NCBI GenBank assembly: GCA_900318545.1
Contig: ONLC01000083.1
Coordinates: forward strand, 1-11,809
Source: an uncultured Eubacteriales bacterium
GTDB taxonomy: Bacteria; Bacillota; Clostridia; Oscillospirales; Ruminococcaceae
Length of the DNA: 11,809 bases
Direction: 5' to 3'
In this document: in pieces, positions 5,910-11,809 of the stretch
Numbering within the stretch: the stretch's first letter is position 1
Layout of the letters: each line of letters starts with the position of its first letter
Made by a program: the position numbers and the translations under genes
Notes under the pieces: model-generated
Told to the model about the DNA's origin: nothing
What the model saw: only the letters and a program-made list of their open reading frames with translations
Databases searched by the model: none

Positions 5910-7272
5910 TATTGTCCTCCTGTACCTTAGGAATAGTAATCTCAGCTATTGTCCAGCCGTTATCATGCTTTATTTCAAGCCTTCCGCTGCACATCAGCTT
6001 AAGACGCTGTTCGGTGTTTTTTAGACCGATACCGCCCTTTCCGAGAGTTTCATCATTCATATCAAAGCCATTGCCGTTATCTTTTATCATAATGTGATAA
6101 GCCTCATCAGTTTCAAACGATGACAGTATGACCTTTCCTGTACTGCTGTATCGGTCTATCCCATGCTTGACGGCATTTTCGATCAGCGGCTCCACGCTAA
6201 GAGCAGGCACCTTGAATTCTTTGCTTTTAAGATCAAATTCAAACTGAAACACCTTGCTTGTGTCTGCATATTCAAGAGACAGATACTCATTTACTGCTTG
6301 AACTTCCTCCGCAAAGGGGATAGGGTATGTGCTGTTTGTTGCATTAATGTTGTTTCTTAAATATCTGGCAAAGTGGTCTAAAACCTCGGCAGCTCGCTGA
6401 GGCTCAGTATAACAAAGCTCCTGGATTGCAAGCATGGCATTATTTATAAAATGAGGTCTTATCTGTGCCTGCATAAGTGTAAGCTGTGCTTCTGCAAGCT
6501 CGGTCTTAGCTTTTTCAAAAGCTTTTTCGTATCTTATTATAACTTCGGTCTTGTTCTTCTCATACAGCAGGAACATGATAAAAGCTGTTATAACCACTGT
6601 AAAGCTGTTAAGTGAAAACTCTGATAAGAAAAAGCTCCCGACAAAACCGAGCATTGGAAATACGGAAGCAGTTACAATTATCTTTTTCAGAAAGCTGTCT
6701 ATGTTCTTCCATTTCGAGATTATTATTACTCCTATGAAAACAAAGGTGATAATGGTTGCTCCCTGCCATATATAAAATCCCCATGAACGCTGATAGAGAT
6801 TATTATCTGATAGCTTATAGATAGCATTAGTAAACGGGGTTATCAGAAGAAGAATATATAAAGGTATCTGCAAAAGCTGAAAGGCAGTTATAGCTTTTTT
6901 TAGTTTATCATTTGAAAGCTTATGTGCGATGTGTATCTTTATTACCTGTAAGAAGAATAACGTCTGAAAGCTGCCCGTAACATAGTACATAAAAACGCTT
7001 ACAGTAACAACACGATGAAGCACTGGTGAATTTACATCGTATAATAATGCGGTGATAATATTGCAAAGACTGTAAACAAAGGATGCCGAAAAGAAAATAA
7101 GAAGCTCATTTGTTAATGGAATCTTGATCTTCTTTTTATGCTCATCGGAAGCATTTGTGTTTTTACTGACCTGCATTGCTGCGATCAGAATTATCAGGAA
7201 CAATTCGTTCCAGCTCTCTATAATTACACGTATCAGTGTTATAAAACCTATACGTTCAGCAACAGCACTCAT
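5890..7272 (-). CDS. Sensor histidine kinase, seven-helix membrane sensor with LytS/YesM-type kinase core
   Basis: The start is ATG 7272-7270, with GGAGGA about 6 bases upstream. The 460-residue protein has roughly seven hydrophobic helices between residues 10 and 238. A helical linker (240-265) follows, then the His_kinase-type phospho-acceptor QAQIRPHFINN with His274, and a HATPase domain with N-box VEPLIENAVKHG (360-371), G1 box DNGNGF (398-403) and G2 box GKGGIGL (411-417). All catalytic residues are present, so it should be active. There is no large extracellular sensor domain, so it likely senses a ligand or condition within the membrane, or a partner protein. It is co-transcribed with its regulator (20-base overlap), then the ruined sugar-transporter genes. 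Confidence 0.92.
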   Translation of the reverse strand: MSAVAERIGFITLIRVIIESWNELFLIILIAAMQVSKNTNASDEHKKKIKIPLTNELLIFFSASFVYSLCNIITALLYDVNSPVLHRVVTVSVFMYYVTGSFQTLFFLQVIKIHIAHKLSNDKLKKAITAFQLLQIPLYILLLITPFTNAIYKLSDNNLYQRSWGFYIWQGATIITFVFIGVIIISKWKNIDSFLKKIIVTASVFPMLGFVGSFFLSEFSLNSFTVVITAFIMFLLYEKNKTEVIIRYEKAFEKAKTELAEAQLTLMQAQIRPHFINNAMLAIQELCYTEPQRAAEVLDHFARYLRNNINATNSTYPIPFAEEVQAVNEYLSLEYADTSKVFQFEFDLKSKEFKVPALSVEPLIENAVKHGIDRYSSTGKVILSSFETDEAYHIMIKDNGNGFDMNDETLGKGGIGLKNTEQRLKLMCSGRLEIKHDNGWTIAEITIPKVQEDNNDNGNL

Positions 7273-7313
7273 TGTATTCCTCCGATTTGTCTGCTGTATT
7301 ATAAATGTTTAAA

Positions 7314-7338
7314 ATATGATAATAATATTATATCATAT
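7314..7338. promoter_or_regulatory. AT-rich dyad upstream of the kinase gene
   Basis: ATATGATA (7314-7321) is repeated inverted at 7331-7338, and TATCATGATA at 7336-7345 is itself a palindrome. The dyad lies about 45-65 bases upstream of the kinase start, where its promoter should be. The stretch is so rich in A/T that chance symmetry is a real possibility. Confidence 0.25.
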
Positions 7339-7438
7339 CATGATAACAAAACTGTCACAGATATAGCTTGTAAATGTGAATTTTATGTAAATTTCAGCAA
7401 ATACAGAGATGAATGCATAAAAATTAATTCGTTTTTTG

Positions 7439-7467
7439 TTGACAAGGTACAAAACAAGAGGTATAAT
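7439..7467 (+). promoter_or_regulatory. Consensus sigma-A promoter with no intact gene behind it
   Basis: TTGACA (7439-7444) and TATAAT (7462-7467) are separated by 17 bases, a perfect consensus. Transcription should start near 7474 and could run to the hairpin at 7810-7848. No intact sizeable gene lies in between. Confidence 0.75.
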
Positions 7468-7500
7468 ACTATAATTATAGATATAAAATCTGAACCTTAA

Positions 7501-7794
7501 GATTTTTATGTGCAACCATATACTATCTTCGGCGATACAATGAAGGGATATATTGATGCAAGGCTGTTCTCAAGATGATAGCAGTTGTTACATATCGCGG
7601 TATACTTTGTGTTTTCAAGACCAGAGAGATAAGAGATAAAGGATAAGTATGTCAGAAATGCTGAACTCCCTTATGAAACTACCTTCAAGAGAATCAGAAA
7701 CACACCTGAGTTCAAGGAAAGCCTCAGCACAGGCAGCATAAACCAAATAAGTGTCAATAAGAAAACAATTGATATGAGAAACAACAATAAGTAA
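7501..7794 (+). pseudogene. Degraded coding stretch or small RNA region
   Basis: One frame reads as protein-like through most of this stretch: TIFGDTMKGYIDARLFSR (ending 7575) is broken by two stops, another stop lies at 7630-7632, then the frame runs open for 53 codons to TAA at 7792-7794 (KYVRNAELPYETTFKRIR and onward). Codon choice in the last part (TTC, AAG, AGC, CTC, AGA) is like that of the neighbouring genes. Two short frames with ATG and AAAGG-like ribosome sites lie in the adjacent phase (7556-7639, 27 codons; 7649-7741, 30 codons). I recognise no family. A decayed gene is the simplest reading; an untranslated RNA from the promoter at 7439 is the alternative. Confidence 0.4.
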
Positions 7795-7809
7795 TATAGA
7801 ATTATGAGA

Positions 7810-7848
7810 AGCAAGGGCACTCGGGCATTCAGCTCGGGTGCTCTTGCT
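7810..7848 (+). terminator. Long hairpin, probable terminator
   Basis: A 17-base-pair stem with three G-U pairs (7810-7826 with 7832-7848) and a 5-base loop follows the degraded stretch. The G-U pairs form properly only in the plus-strand RNA, which supports transcription from the promoter at 7439. The downstream run GTTATGTTC has few T residues, so termination may be weak. Confidence 0.6.
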
Positions 7849-7994
7849 GTTATGTTCAGGCTTTTATATGCATTTGAGACCGCAGCTTTTCAGCGGGGTT
7901 GGTTGCGGCTTATATAAACGCTGCTGAGTGCGTATATGAATGCAACGTAAGAACAATAATGAACCTATAAGCTATGCATAAGCCCATAAAAAAT
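7849..7994. other. Gap of about 145 bases with no gene
   Basis: No plausible coding frame was found here. There are scattered short complementary segments: TGCATT at 7869-7874 with AATGCA at 7939-7944, and CCGCA near 7880 with TGCGG near 7904. They could fold but are too short to call an RNA. Confidence 0.4.
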
Positions 7995-8025
7995 ACCGCT
8001 CGTAAACATTACGTTTACGAGCGGT
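7995..8025 (-). terminator. Terminator of the repeat-protein gene
   Basis: A perfect 13-base-pair stem (7995-8007 with 8013-8025) with a 5-base loop is followed on the minus strand by ATTTTTTAT. It lies 17 bases past the stop codon of the minus-strand gene at 8043-8909. Confidence 0.92.
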
Positions 8026-8042
8026 CAGTATTATGATTCTGA

Positions 8043-8909
8043 TCAGTAACCAAACCAAGGAACGAAGATTGTTGTTCCTTCTGTATCTACCCAGGTGTAA
8101 CCTGCGTCAGATGCATCAAATGTTCCGTTATGTGCGTTATCTATAAACTGACTTTCTGCCACATGACCGTCAGCGTCGAATACTACAGCGTTCTTTACTG
8201 CGTTTTTGTAGATCATCTTGGAGCCGTTTGCTACAGCCTTGATGTCATAAACATTTGCTGTATTCAGACCGGTTATTTCAGTTACTGTGATACTGTAGTT
8301 AGCGTTATCAAGCTTTACAACGTTAAGAGTGCTGTTGCCGTTGAAAAATGTTCCGATAGGGAAGCCGTCTTTAGCATCGTGTGTTTTCCAGTCGTTTACC
8401 TCGCCCTGAGGGATAACAGGTGTGCCGCTCTTGGGTGTTTCAGTATTCTGCTCAACTGCGGGAGCTGCCTTCTGCTCAACTACCGGGGCTGCCTGCTGCT
8501 GAACTGCGGGGGCTGCCTGCTGCTGAACTACGGGAGCTGTTTCCTGCTGAACAACAGGTGCAGTCTTCTGCTCGGGCTCAGCTGTCTTTGTTTCGTTCAG
8601 GATTGCTTTAGCTTTTGCGTTATTGTTGCTTACTGCCTTTGCGGTATTATCTATTTTAAGCGGCTTCACCGCAGCTTCTGCAGGAACTACTGCCTTAGGT
8701 GCCTGTGTTACTGTTGTTGTAACTGCTGCCTGAGGAGTGGTCTTTTCAGCAGGTGATACTATTGCGACTGTCAGTGCAAGACCTGCAGTCATTGTTACTG
8801 CTGTAACAGCTGCGGAAACCGCTGCGATGAAAGTCTTGTTTGACTTCAAGCTGTTCTTCGAGTTCTTCTTTACGTTTGCCTTTGTGTTTGTTTTTACTGT
8901 GTTTTTCAT
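8043..8909 (-). CDS. Secreted or membrane-anchored protein with Ala/Pro/Val/Gln repeats, unknown domain
   Basis: The start chosen is ATG 8909-8907, preceded by AAAGGA at 11 bases. An in-frame ATG at 8969 lies within the likely promoter -10 region and would precede the transcript. The 288-residue product has a long basic Lys/Asn-rich N-terminus (1-25) and a hydrophobic signal or anchor (about 26-52). A low-complexity Ala/Thr/Val/Pro stalk follows. At 117-156 are five near-identical 8-residue repeats of the form A-P-V-V-Q-Q-Q-A. The C-terminal domain of about 115 residues (from DWKTHDAKDGFPIGTFF to FVPWFGY) is rich in predicted beta strands and has no Cys. I do not recognise that domain. Its own terminator and promoter make it a single-gene unit. 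A surface or cell-wall role is inferred from the layout. Confidence 0.82.
   Translation of the reverse strand: MKNTVKTNTKANVKKNSKNSLKSNKTFIAAVSAAVTAVTMTAGLALTVAIVSPAEKTTPQAAVTTTVTQAPKAVVPAEAAVKPLKIDNTAKAVSNNNAKAKAILNETKTAEPEQKTAPVVQQETAPVVQQQAAPAVQQQAAPVVEQKAAPAVEQNTETPKSGTPVIPQGEVNDWKTHDAKDGFPIGTFFNGNSTLNVVKLDNANYSITVTEITGLNTANVYDIKAVANGSKMIYKNAVKNAVVFDADGHVAESQFIDNAHNGTFDASDAGYTWVDTEGTTIFVPWFGY
8442..8561. repeat. Five tandem 24-base coding repeats
   Basis: Within the secreted protein gene, a 24-base unit occurs five times in tandem with point differences. It encodes 8-residue units (consensus AP[VA]V[QE]Q-x-[AT]). The outer copies differ more than the middle ones. Such arrays can change copy number by slippage, so length may vary between strains. 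Confidence 0.8.
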
Positions 8910-8959
8910 GATCTTTTCTTTCCTTTCAAGATTTCTTTTGTTTCCCTTGGTGTGTCTAT

Positions 8960-8988
8960 ATAATAGCATGTATTTGTACGGTTTACAA
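8960..8988 (-). promoter_or_regulatory. Promoter of the repeat-protein gene
   Basis: On the minus strand, TTGTAA (8988-8983) and TATTAT (8965-8960) have a 17-base spacer. The -35 box departs from consensus, which suits a promoter that needs an activator. The start codon at 8909 lies about 45 bases past the expected start of transcription. Confidence 0.6.
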
Positions 8989-9008
8989 TATTCAATTCTG
9001 CTGAGTTT

Positions 9009-9084
9009 TGTAGTATTTACTACAGATCATTTACAGCGTGTAGTATAAACTATATTTAAGACATAAATTGTAGTGTATTTTAGC
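9009..9084. promoter_or_regulatory. Three TGTAGT sites at exact 30-base spacing
   Basis: TGTAGT begins at 9009, 9039 and 9069. The first copy is a full palindrome, TGTAGTA-TT-TACTACA (9009-9024); the second is a partial one, TGTAGTA-TA-AACTATA (9039-9054); the third is mainly a half site. All lie upstream of the weak -35 box of the repeat-protein promoter, centred about 60, 90 and 120 bases before its likely start. This is the usual placement for a cooperatively bound activator. Confidence 0.5.
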
Positions 9085-9152
9085 TGAAATATAATCTCAA
9101 TTATTGTGCACGCATATGAACAGAATCCGCTCTTGATATAATTACGTATAGC

Positions 9153-9181
9153 TTGACAATAAAGGCTCAGTATGATAAAAT
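9153..9181 (+). promoter_or_regulatory. Promoter of the PqqD-like/peptidase/glycosylase operon
   Basis: TTGACA (9153-9158) and TAAAAT (9176-9181) have a 17-base spacer, placing the transcript start near 9188, about 42 bases before the first gene. Confidence 0.75.
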
Positions 9182-9229
9182 AGTATTAAATATGTTTTCT
9201 TAGATCAAAGCAGTAAAGGGATGAATGAA

Positions 9230-9490
9230 ATGAAATTGAAAAAGGAATTCGTTATACATGAAGCAGACGGAAGATTCCTTCTGGTGGCAACAGGTAAAGC
9301 GAAGTTTTCGGGTATTGTTGAGGGCAATGAGATGTTCGGAAAGACTCTTAAGCTAATGCAGAAGGATATGACTGAGGCTGAGATCGTTAAAAGGATACGT
9401 GATGAGTACGAAGCTCCCGACGGCGTTGTTGAAGCAGACGTTCACAGAGCTGTTACCGAGCTCAGAAATATCGGTGCTATAGATGGGTAA
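9230..9490 (+). CDS. PqqD-family protein (RiPP recognition element-like)
   Basis: ATG 9230 is preferred because AAAGGG (9215-9220) lies 9 bases upstream; the in-frame ATG 9221 touches that site and would add only three residues. The 86-residue product has the PqqD layout: N-terminal beta strands (EFVIHEADGRFLLVATGK), then the helical winged-helix part (NEMFGKTLKLMQKDMTEAEIV), EYEAPDGVVEADV and LRNIGAID at the end. PqqD-type domains bind leader peptides and deliver them to modifying enzymes such as radical SAM proteins. None is encoded here, nor is a precursor peptide seen. The gene overlaps the peptidase gene by 8 bases, so the two products probably act together. Confidence 0.85.
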   Translation: MKLKKEFVIHEADGRFLLVATGKAKFSGIVEGNEMFGKTLKLMQKDMTEAEIVKRIRDEYEAPDGVVEADVHRAVTELRNIGAIDG

Positions 9491-9944
9491 GGCACAGCTT
9501 GAAATGCTTGAAAAAAACGGGTTTTATCTGAGTGTTCCGAAGGGTATCAGTATGAAACCAATGATACCAAATAAGGAAGGTATCGTAGAGATACATAAGC
9601 TTACAAAGCCTGCCAAAAGGTATGATCTGGTTATGTACGTCAGGGGAGAGGAGCAGGGCGTTATACATCGTGTTGTTCATGCTTATCCCGACCATTATAT
9701 AATAATCGGTGATAACTGCTGGAGACTCGAATATGTGAAAAAAGAGCAGGTCAAGGGCATTGTTACACGTTTTTACCGCAAAGGCAAATGGTATGATGTT
9801 GACAATAAGCTCTACAAGCTTTATGTTCATATATGGATAGATCTTCTGTTTATCAAGCGTCCTCTTTTCTTTGTCCGTGACAGGGTTTTCAAGCGTGGAT
9901 TAAGCAAGATAAAACGTACCTTTTTCGGAAGGAAAAAAGCATGA
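9483..9944 (+). CDS. S24/S26-family signal-peptidase-like protein
   Basis: The 153-residue product starts at ATG 9483 inside the end of the PqqD-like gene. It has no clear ribosome site of its own, which points to coupled translation. GISMKPMI holds the nucleophile Ser23 in the G-x-S-M-x-P motif. VIHRVV carries His62-Arg63 and YIIIGDN the later conserved GDN (76-78). This is the Ser/His arrangement of the SipW/ER type, not the Ser/Lys dyad of bacterial signal peptidase I. There is no N-terminal membrane anchor; the C-terminal part is basic and aromatic (from LLFIKRPLFF to a Lys/Arg-rich end) and may lie on the membrane. A peptidase that trims a peptide handled by the PqqD partner is a reasonable guess, but activity is unproven. 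Confidence 0.85.
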   Translation: MGKAQLEMLEKNGFYLSVPKGISMKPMIPNKEGIVEIHKLTKPAKRYDLVMYVRGEEQGVIHRVVHAYPDHYIIIGDNCWRLEYVKKEQVKGIVTRFYRKGKWYDVDNKLYKLYVHIWIDLLFIKRPLFFVRDRVFKRGLSKIKRTFFGRKKA

Positions 9945-10441
9945 GCTCATATTCGCACATAAAGCATACATTTGAGCCGATCTATGATGAAAGCAGCCGT
10001 ATACTTATACTTGGTACTTTGCCCTCGGTGAAGTCCAGAGAGGATAATTTTTATTACGGTCATCCTCAGAACAGGTTCTGGACCGTTTTATCCGCTATTG
10101 TAAAATGCGAGATACCTTTAAGTGTTGAGCAGAAGAAGAGGATGCTTATATCAAGCAATATCGCTGTTTGGGACGTTATCTCCGAATGTGATATAGTTGG
10201 TTCCTCAGATTCGAGTATTAAAAATGTAGTTCCGACAGACATTATGTCTGTGATAGTGGGCTCTGATATAAAAGCTCTGTTTGCAAACGGTAAAACTGCG
10301 GAAAAGCTGTATAATAAATATCAGAAGCCTTTGACAGGCATAGATATCATTGCTTTGCCGTCAACAAGCCCCGCCAACGCTTCATGGAGTACAGCCCGCC
10401 TTACTGAGGAATGGAGAGCCAATATCAGACCTTTTCTTTGA
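9941..10441 (+). CDS. Uracil/hypoxanthine-DNA glycosylase, UDG family 6 (DNA-deoxyinosine glycosylase)
   Basis: ATG 9941 overlaps the peptidase stop as ATGA, with GGAAGGAA upstream. The 166-residue, cytoplasmic protein carries the family motifs: ILGTLPS (23-29), FYYGHPQNRFW (37-47), VWDV (77-80), ANGKTA (115-120) and LPSTSPANA (139-147). Members of this family remove hypoxanthine (deaminated adenine), and in some cases uracil, from DNA as the first step of base excision repair; Asn44 in the HPQNRFW motif is a likely catalytic or binding residue by analogy. Length is typical. It ends the operon just before a terminator. Why a repair enzyme is coupled to a PqqD/peptidase pair is unclear; it may simply be a convenient operon. 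Confidence 0.88.
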   Translation: MSSYSHIKHTFEPIYDESSRILILGTLPSVKSREDNFYYGHPQNRFWTVLSAIVKCEIPLSVEQKKRMLISSNIAVWDVISECDIVGSSDSSIKNVVPTDIMSVIVGSDIKALFANGKTAEKLYNKYQKPLTGIDIIALPSTSPANASWSTARLTEEWRANIRPFL

Positions 10442-10449
10442 AAATAACA

Positions 10450-10482
10450 AAGCCGTCTGCCTGATAATACAGCAGACGGCTT
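10450..10482. terminator. Bidirectional terminator between glycosylase and RNA methyltransferase genes
   Basis: A perfect 11-base-pair stem (10450-10460 with 10472-10482) with an 11-base loop lies between two converging genes, 8 bases after one stop and 5 bases after the other. The flanks are A-rich on the left and T-rich on the right, so it can serve both strands. Confidence 0.85.
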
Positions 10483-10487
10483 ATGCT

Positions 10488-11303
10488 TTATTCTTTTCTC
10501 AATTCCCAGAAAGCTACTGCACTGGCAGCGGCTACATTCAGCGAATCTACACCGTTATACATGGGTATCTTAACGGTATAGTCGCAGGCTGCGATAGTTT
10601 CAGCTTTCAGACCCTCGCCCTCGGTTCCGAGAATGATAGCTGTTTTATCATTATGTTTGAGTCTTTCGTCATCGACAGACAGCGTATCATTTCTTAATGC
10701 CATAGCAGCAGTACAGAAGCCCTTCTCTTTAAGATATGATACATAATCAGGGGCACCGCAGTCAAGATATGTCCAGGGTACTTGAAAAACAGTTCCCATG
10801 CTTACTCGAATGGAACGCCTGTATAGAGGGTCACTGCACGCAGGGGTCAGCAGGACGGCATCTATGCCGAGTGCTGCGGCACTTCTGATGATAGCTCCCA
10901 CATTGGTCTGGTTCATAATGTCCTCAAGAATTGCAATTGTTTTTGCGTTTTCGAGTATGCTTTCGGCACTCGGGAGCTTTTTTCTTCTCATTACGCACAG
11001 AGCTCCCTGTGTGAGCTTAAAGCCTGTCAGCTGAGTAAGCACATCGGAAGCAGCAGTGTAAACGGGAATATCGGGACATGAGCTGATAATATCAGATGCC
11101 TGCCCCTCAATATATTTGTTTTCAACAAGAAAGGATATGGGCTCATAGCCGCCGACAAGTGCTCTTCTGATGACCTTGGGGCTCTCTGCTATAAAAATCC
11201 CGGGTTCGGGCTCAAAGTACCTAAGCAGCTGAACCTCTGCTGTTGTTTTGTATGGAATAAGCTCGGGGAGCTCAAGATCAGTAATTTCAATTATATTATT
11301 CAT
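10488..11303 (-). CDS. SpoU/TrmH-family RNA 2'-O-methyltransferase
   Basis: The start is ATG 11303-11301, with GGTGA about 6 bases upstream. The 271-residue product has an N-terminal substrate-binding part (about 1-115, including GIFIAESPKVIRRAL) and the C-terminal SPOUT knot domain. Motif 1 is EDIMNQTNVGAIIRSA (127-142), with catalytic-type Arg140; motif 2 is ILGTEGEGL (224-232); motif 3 is the region from IPMYNGVDSLN to ASAV (246-263), which forms the SAM-binding knot. These enzymes methylate ribose 2'-OH in rRNA or tRNA. The extended N-terminal domain is more like rRNA members (RlmB or TsnR type) than TrmL, but the target base cannot be told from sequence. It is a single-gene unit with its own promoter. 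Confidence 0.9.
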   Translation of the reverse strand: MNNIIEITDLELPELIPYKTTAEVQLLRYFEPEPGIFIAESPKVIRRALVGGYEPISFLVENKYIEGQASDIISSCPDIPVYTAASDVLTQLTGFKLTQGALCVMRRKKLPSAESILENAKTIAILEDIMNQTNVGAIIRSAAALGIDAVLLTPACSDPLYRRSIRVSMGTVFQVPWTYLDCGAPDYVSYLKEKGFCTAAMALRNDTLSVDDERLKHNDKTAIILGTEGEGLKAETIAACDYTVKIPMYNGVDSLNVAAASAVAFWELRKE

Positions 11304-11318
11304 ATTATCACCGTTTTG

Positions 11319-11347
11319 ATTATATCACATTTTGTGATTGACTTCAA
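11319..11347 (-). promoter_or_regulatory. Promoter of the RNA methyltransferase gene
   Basis: On the minus strand, TTGAAG (11347-11342) and TATAAT (11324-11319) have a 17-base spacer. The spacer largely consists of an inverted repeat, ATCACA-TTT-TGTGAT (11324-11338), which could be an operator. Confidence 0.7.
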
Positions 11348-11372
11348 GTACTGCATTGTTCATTTTTTTTAC

Positions 11373-11401
11373 TTGAAATCATAGGATAAATATGTTATAA
11401 T
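11373..11401 (+). promoter_or_regulatory. Promoter of recJ
   Basis: TTGAAA (11373-11378) and TATAAT (11396-11401) have a 17-base spacer; the start codon follows 35 bases later. It is divergent from the RNA methyltransferase promoter, with the two -35 boxes 25 bases apart. Confidence 0.8.
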
Positions 11402-11436
11402 AAAAAGAATTATAATCTCTATAAAGGAATGGTATT

Positions 11437-11809
11437 ATGAAAAGATGGATCATAAATCGGCCTGATGAGGTAAAGGGTGCTGAATTTGCATCAAAATGCG
11501 ATCTTTCAAGGCTTGCAATAGACGTTCTTACATCAAGGGGTATAAACACATTTGATGAGCTGGTTGATTTTTTCAATAATGACGAGCTTGCTTCGCCCGA
11601 AGAGATAAAGGATATGCAGCTGGCTGCCAAAATAATATCCGATGCGATAGACAGATACGATCTTATATGTATATACGGAGATTATGACTGTGACGGAGTG
11701 ACCTCAACAGCTGTTCTGTACACCTACCTTGACAGTATCGGTGCAAATGTAATGTACTTTATTCCAGAAAGGGCTGACGGCTACGGTCTGAACGAAAATG
11801 CTGTCAGAT
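11437..11809 (+). CDS. recJ: Single-stranded-DNA-specific exonuclease RecJ, N-terminal part (3' partial)
   Basis: The gene starts at ATG 11437 with AAAGGA (11423-11428) 8 bases upstream and runs off the window end after 124 codons; full RecJ proteins have about 550 or more residues. An N-terminal region (MKRWIINRPD, RGINTFDELVDFF) leads into the DHH phosphoesterase domain. There ICIYGDYDCDGVTSTA (78-92) supplies metal-binding Asp82, Asp84 and Asp86, and FIPERADGYGLNENAV (108-123) is the next conserved segment. RecJ degrades single-stranded DNA 5' to 3' in recombination and repair. The later DHH and DHHA1 parts are outside the window. Confidence 0.95.
   Translation, partial: MKRWIINRPDEVKGAEFASKCDLSRLAIDVLTSRGINTFDELVDFFNNDELASPEEIKDMQLAAKIISDAIDRYDLICIYGDYDCDGVTSTAVLYTYLDSIGANVMYFIPERADGYGLNENAVR

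Noticed and set aside
8442..8561. CRISPR-like array
   Set aside because: The 24-base units are contiguous without spacers and encode in-frame amino-acid repeats.
8130..8756. Long plus-strand frame of 208 codons, very rich in Cys and Leu
   Set aside because: It is the mirror of the repeat-protein gene on the minus strand; the Cys/Leu richness comes from the complement of Gln/Ala repeats.
9009..9054. BlaI/MecI-type operator
   Set aside because: The half sites TGTAGTA/TACTACA resemble those of staphylococcal bla/mec operators, but their order is reversed, and no BlaI-like gene or antibiotic-resistance gene is present.
9009..9084. LytTR (AgrA/ComE-like) binding repeats
   Set aside because: Spacing of 30 bases and the TGTAGT core do not fit the paired ACAGTT-like repeats of that family.
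1..9944. One RiPP cluster joining the exporter at the left end and the PqqD/peptidase pair
   Set aside because: They are about 9 kb apart with terminators, a zinc operon and unrelated minus-strand genes in between; no shared regulation is visible.

Overview
The window looks like chromosomal DNA of a low-to-moderate GC Gram-positive anaerobe of the Clostridia, most like Ruminococcus and relatives. The grounds are strong AGGAGG-type ribosome sites, promoters with exact or near TTGACA-17-TATAAT spacing, codon use rich in AGA/AAG/CTC/AGC, lipobox lipoproteins, and families typical of that group: NHLP exporter, LplB-type sugar permease, seven-helix LytS/YesM-type kinase. No database search was possible, so the taxon is an inference.

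Layout. (1) 1-410: the 3' end of an NHLP-type bacteriocin/RiPP exporter ATPase, a possible 32-codon ORF behind it, and a terminator. (2) 610-978, minus: a small unknown protein with its own consensus promoter. (3) 1099-4671, plus: a five-gene zinc-uptake operon. It holds a small Cys-rich membrane protein, a zinc-binding lipoprotein (AdcA/ZnuA family), an ATPase (ZnuC), a permease (ZnuB) and a lipoprotein with a CC motif, and ends in a strong bidirectional terminator. Nested hairpins lie between the first two genes. (4) 7272-4693, minus: a sensor kinase and its response regulator, with an LplB-like sugar permease gene downstream. The permease gene has a nonsense codon near its start, breaks off after about 100 codons, and is joined to what appears to be the last 31 codons of a solute-binding protein gene. 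The transporter was therefore probably lost by point mutation and internal deletion while its two-component system stayed intact. (5) 7273-8042: a 770-base gap with a consensus promoter, a degraded coding stretch and hairpins. (6) 8909-8043, minus: a secreted or membrane-anchored protein with 8-residue Ala/Pro/Val/Gln repeats; upstream of its promoter the motif TGTAGT recurs at exactly 30-base steps. (7) 9153-10482, plus: a tightly coupled set of PqqD-like protein, S24/S26 (SipW-like) peptidase and family-6 uracil/hypoxanthine-DNA glycosylase. (8) 11303-10488, minus: a SpoU/TrmH RNA methyltransferase. (9) 11437-end, plus: the start of recJ.

Working together: the zinc genes should form one ABC importer with two uncharacterised accessory proteins. 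The kinase and regulator probably once controlled the adjacent sugar transporter and may now act elsewhere. The PqqD/peptidase pair resembles peptide-maturation modules, but no precursor peptide or modifying enzyme lies nearby.
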